This document shows positions 62,452-64,000 of a DNA stretch of 64,000 nt, in pieces. Source of the stretch: Rossellomorea marisflavi (GTDB lineage: Bacteria; Bacillota; Bacilli; Bacillales; Bacillaceae_B); contig NZ_CP047095.1 in NCBI RefSeq assembly GCF_009806575.1, positions 3,166,001 to 3,230,000 on the forward strand, in the 5' to 3' direction. The number at the start of each line of letters is the position of its first letter. Within the stretch, counting starts at the first letter, position 1. The translations under genes and the position numbers were made by a program. Under the pieces are notes generated by a model. It did no database searches. It saw nothing but the letters and a program-made list of their open reading frames with translations, and was not told the origin of the DNA.

Positions 62452-63720
62452 ATGAAAAAAACATATGATGTCATCGTCATCGGCGGGGGTCCCTCCGGTC
62501 TGATGGCAAGTATCGCCGCTGCAGAAAAGGGTTCCCGGGTCCTCCTGATCGACAAGGGGACGAAGCTCGGCCGGAAGCTCGCCATTTCAGGCGGCGGGCG
62601 ATGCAATGTAACGAACCGGCTCCCCGTGGACGAAATCATCAAGCATATCCCGGGGAACGGCCGCTTCCTCTACAGCGCGTTCTCTGAATTCAGCAATGAA
62701 GATATCATTTCCTTCTTCGAGAATCTCGGGATCGCCCTTAAGGAGGAGGACCACGGCCGGATGTTCCCGGTTTCCAACCGTGCCATGGATGTCGTCGAAG
62801 CCCTCCTCGATCAGATGAAAAGGCTCGACGTCCAGATCCGTACAAGTACGACCGTGGATGAGATCCTGTATGAAGACGGCGCAACCGTCGGCGTAAGACT
62901 GAAGGACGGGGATGAACTCGGCGCTGCTGCCGTCGTCGTTGCCGTAGGCGGTAAATCCGTTCCCCATACCGGATCGACCGGGGACGGTTACCCGTGGGCA
63001 GAGAAGGCAGGCCATACCGTCACCGACCTCTTCCCGACGGAAGTCCCCCTCACTTCCGATGAACCCTTCGTCAAGCGCAAGGAGCTTCAGGGCCTATCCC
63101 TTCGCTCCGTCGCGCTCAGCGTATTGAATCCAAAAGGCAAAAAGATCATCACCCACCGCATGGATATGATCTTCACCCATCTCGGGGTCTCGGGTCCCGC
63201 CGTCCTCCGGTGCAGTCAGTATGTGGTCAAGGCGATGAAGAAATGGAACCTCACCCATGTCACCATGGAAGTGGATTCCTTCCCGGATGAGCACGAAGAA
63301 CAGCTGTTCCAGCGCCTCCACAAGCAGGTGAAGACCGATGGGAAAAAGTCGGCTAAAAACCTGTTCAAGGGCCTCGTGCCAGAGCGCTACCTTCATTTTC
63401 TAATGGAGAAGTCCGGGATCGACCTCGATGAGAAGGGTGATCACCTCGCAGTCGATCACCTCCGCCAATTCGCCCGGTTGCTGAAGCACTTCACATTCAC
63501 CGTGAACGGGACCCTATCCATCGATAAGGCCTTCGTCACAGGTGGTGGCGTGTCGATCAAGGAGATCGAACCGAAGACGATGGCATCCAAAAAGATGAAT
63601 GGACTCTTCTTCTGTGGAGAGGTGCTTGATATTCACGGCTATACCGGTGGGTATAATATCACCTCCGCACTCGTCACCGGCCGTCTAGCAGGGTCCAATG
63701 CAGCCCTTGCGCAGTCCTAA
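62452..63720 (+). CDS. ytfP: HI0933-family flavoprotein YtfP
   Basis: This 422-residue NAD(P)/FAD-dependent oxidoreductase is of unknown substrate. The FAD-binding motif [17 protein letters not shown] (about residues 6-22) starts it. The HI0933 signature [14 protein letters not shown] follows near residue 43, and [17 protein letters not shown] lies near the C-terminus. The ribosome site is weak. It is divergent from ytgP, as in B. subtilis. Confidence 0.92.
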   Translation: MKKTYDVIVIGGGPSGLMASIAAAEKGSRVLLIDKGTKLGRKLAISGGGRCNVTNRLPVDEIIKHIPGNGRFLYSAFSEFSNEDIISFFENLGIALKEEDHGRMFPVSNRAMDVVEALLDQMKRLDVQIRTSTTVDEILYEDGATVGVRLKDGDELGAAAVVVAVGGKSVPHTGSTGDGYPWAEKAGHTVTDLFPTEVPLTSDEPFVKRKELQGLSLRSVALSVLNPKGKKIITHRMDMIFTHLGVSGPAVLRCSQYVVKAMKKWNLTHVTMEVDSFPDEHEEQLFQRLHKQVKTDGKKSAKNLFKGLVPERYLHFLMEKSGIDLDEKGDHLAVDHLRQFARLLKHFTFTVNGTLSIDKAFVTGGGVSIKEIEPKTMASKKMNGLFFCGEVLDIHGYTGGYNITSALVTGRLAGSNAALAQS

Positions 63721-63814
63721 ATGAACTGCAAAGAGGTGGGCACAAAACGAAAAAGGTGCCATGTAATGACGAATACGATCAGTCTAGGTGCCTTATGCCG
63801 CTCATGATTTCCGT

Positions 63815-63925
63815 GCAAGACTTCGCTTTCCGCGGGTACTCCTCGGCAAGCCTGCGGGGTCTCACATCAGCTACTCTACCCGCAGGGTCTTCGTCTCGCA
63901 CTCCAATCAACCGCTGGAAACAATG
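63815..63925. repeat. Imperfect palindromic intergenic repeat of a type common in Bacillaceae
   Basis: The stretch contains CGCTTTCCGCGGG, CTGCGGGGTCTCA and CCCGCAGGGTCTTCG. CTGCGGG pairs with CCCGCAG across a 20-base loop. I recall similar sequences in many Bacillus genomes, but no search was run. Confidence 0.5.
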
Positions 63926-63953
63926 AAATATAGATGAGCATGAATGACTACAA

Positions 63954-64000
63954 TAACCCGAATGTATTTGCCTTTCCGCAAGCAAATACATTCGGGTTTT
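63954..64000 (+). terminator. Long hairpin at the window edge
   Basis: AACCCGAATGTATTTGC pairs perfectly with GCAAATACATTCGGGTT around a 10-base loop, followed by TT at the end of the window. It may be a terminator shared with a gene beyond the edge. Confidence 0.6.

Overview
The window is a chromosomal segment of a Bacillaceae bacterium with mid-range G+C. It shows no phage, IS element, rRNA, tRNA or CRISPR array. Protein content and gene order follow the Bacillus subtilis brnQ/ezrA - rpsD - tyrS - acsA/acuABC - ccpA/aroA - ytx/ytp/yto/ytl - ytgP/ytfP segment, with extra genes inserted. Placement in a B. subtilis-like relative such as a Rossellomorea-type Bacillus is an inference from protein similarity and layout, not from a marker gene.

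Layout. 0-10 kb: branched-chain amino acid carrier, EzrA, histidinol phosphatase, RefZ, a GAF-type methionine sulfoxide reductase, a methionine gamma-lyase, a GAF-GGDEF protein and rpsD with its leader. 10-20 kb: a 62-residue membrane peptide, tyrS behind a tyrosine T-box, a class A penicillin-binding protein, and the acetate node (acsA divergent from acuABC, with a cre box between them). 20-27 kb: HelD, the sodium-type stator MotPS, CcpA and DAHP synthase. 27-32 kb: a 717-residue FtsA-like actin-fold protein absent from the B. subtilis locus as I remember it, then the general-stress ytxGHJ cluster with an additional YtxH-like gene, both behind SigB-type promoters. 31-46 kb: AmpS, MurC, an uncharacterised protein, the translocase SftA (frameshifted here), YtpR/Q/P with a PTS-IIC-like membrane protein, a lipoprotein, YtoQ, a peptide transporter, a cysteine-rich gene behind a SigK-type promoter, a YjjX-type nucleotidase and the M42 peptidase YtoP (frameshifted here). 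46-64 kb: YtzB, YtnP lactonase, TrmB, YtzH, YtmP, the ytlP-ytlQ-ytlR-amyX operon, cysteine synthase, D-amino acid aminotransferase, PepV, YtzE, a pseudouridine synthase, the lipid II flippase YtgP/MurJ and the flavoprotein YtfP.

Common threads. CcpA is encoded here, and cre-like boxes lie at acsA/acuABC, upstream of the peptide transporter and upstream of megL. Many genes serve the envelope and division (EzrA, RefZ, class A PBP, MurC, SftA, MurJ, Dat, the FtsA-like protein). AcsA, AcuA and AcuC form a closed acetylation switch.

Most interesting non-gene structure: two tandem arrays (37599-38102 and 58672-59263) of one 126-bp element. Every full unit is exactly 126 bp. Arms of at least three nested stems change together between units, which points to selection on a folded RNA or DNA element. 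Two conserved genes, sftA and ytoP, carry three single-base losses at G/C runs. These look more like homopolymer errors in the assembly than gene decay, and need checking first.
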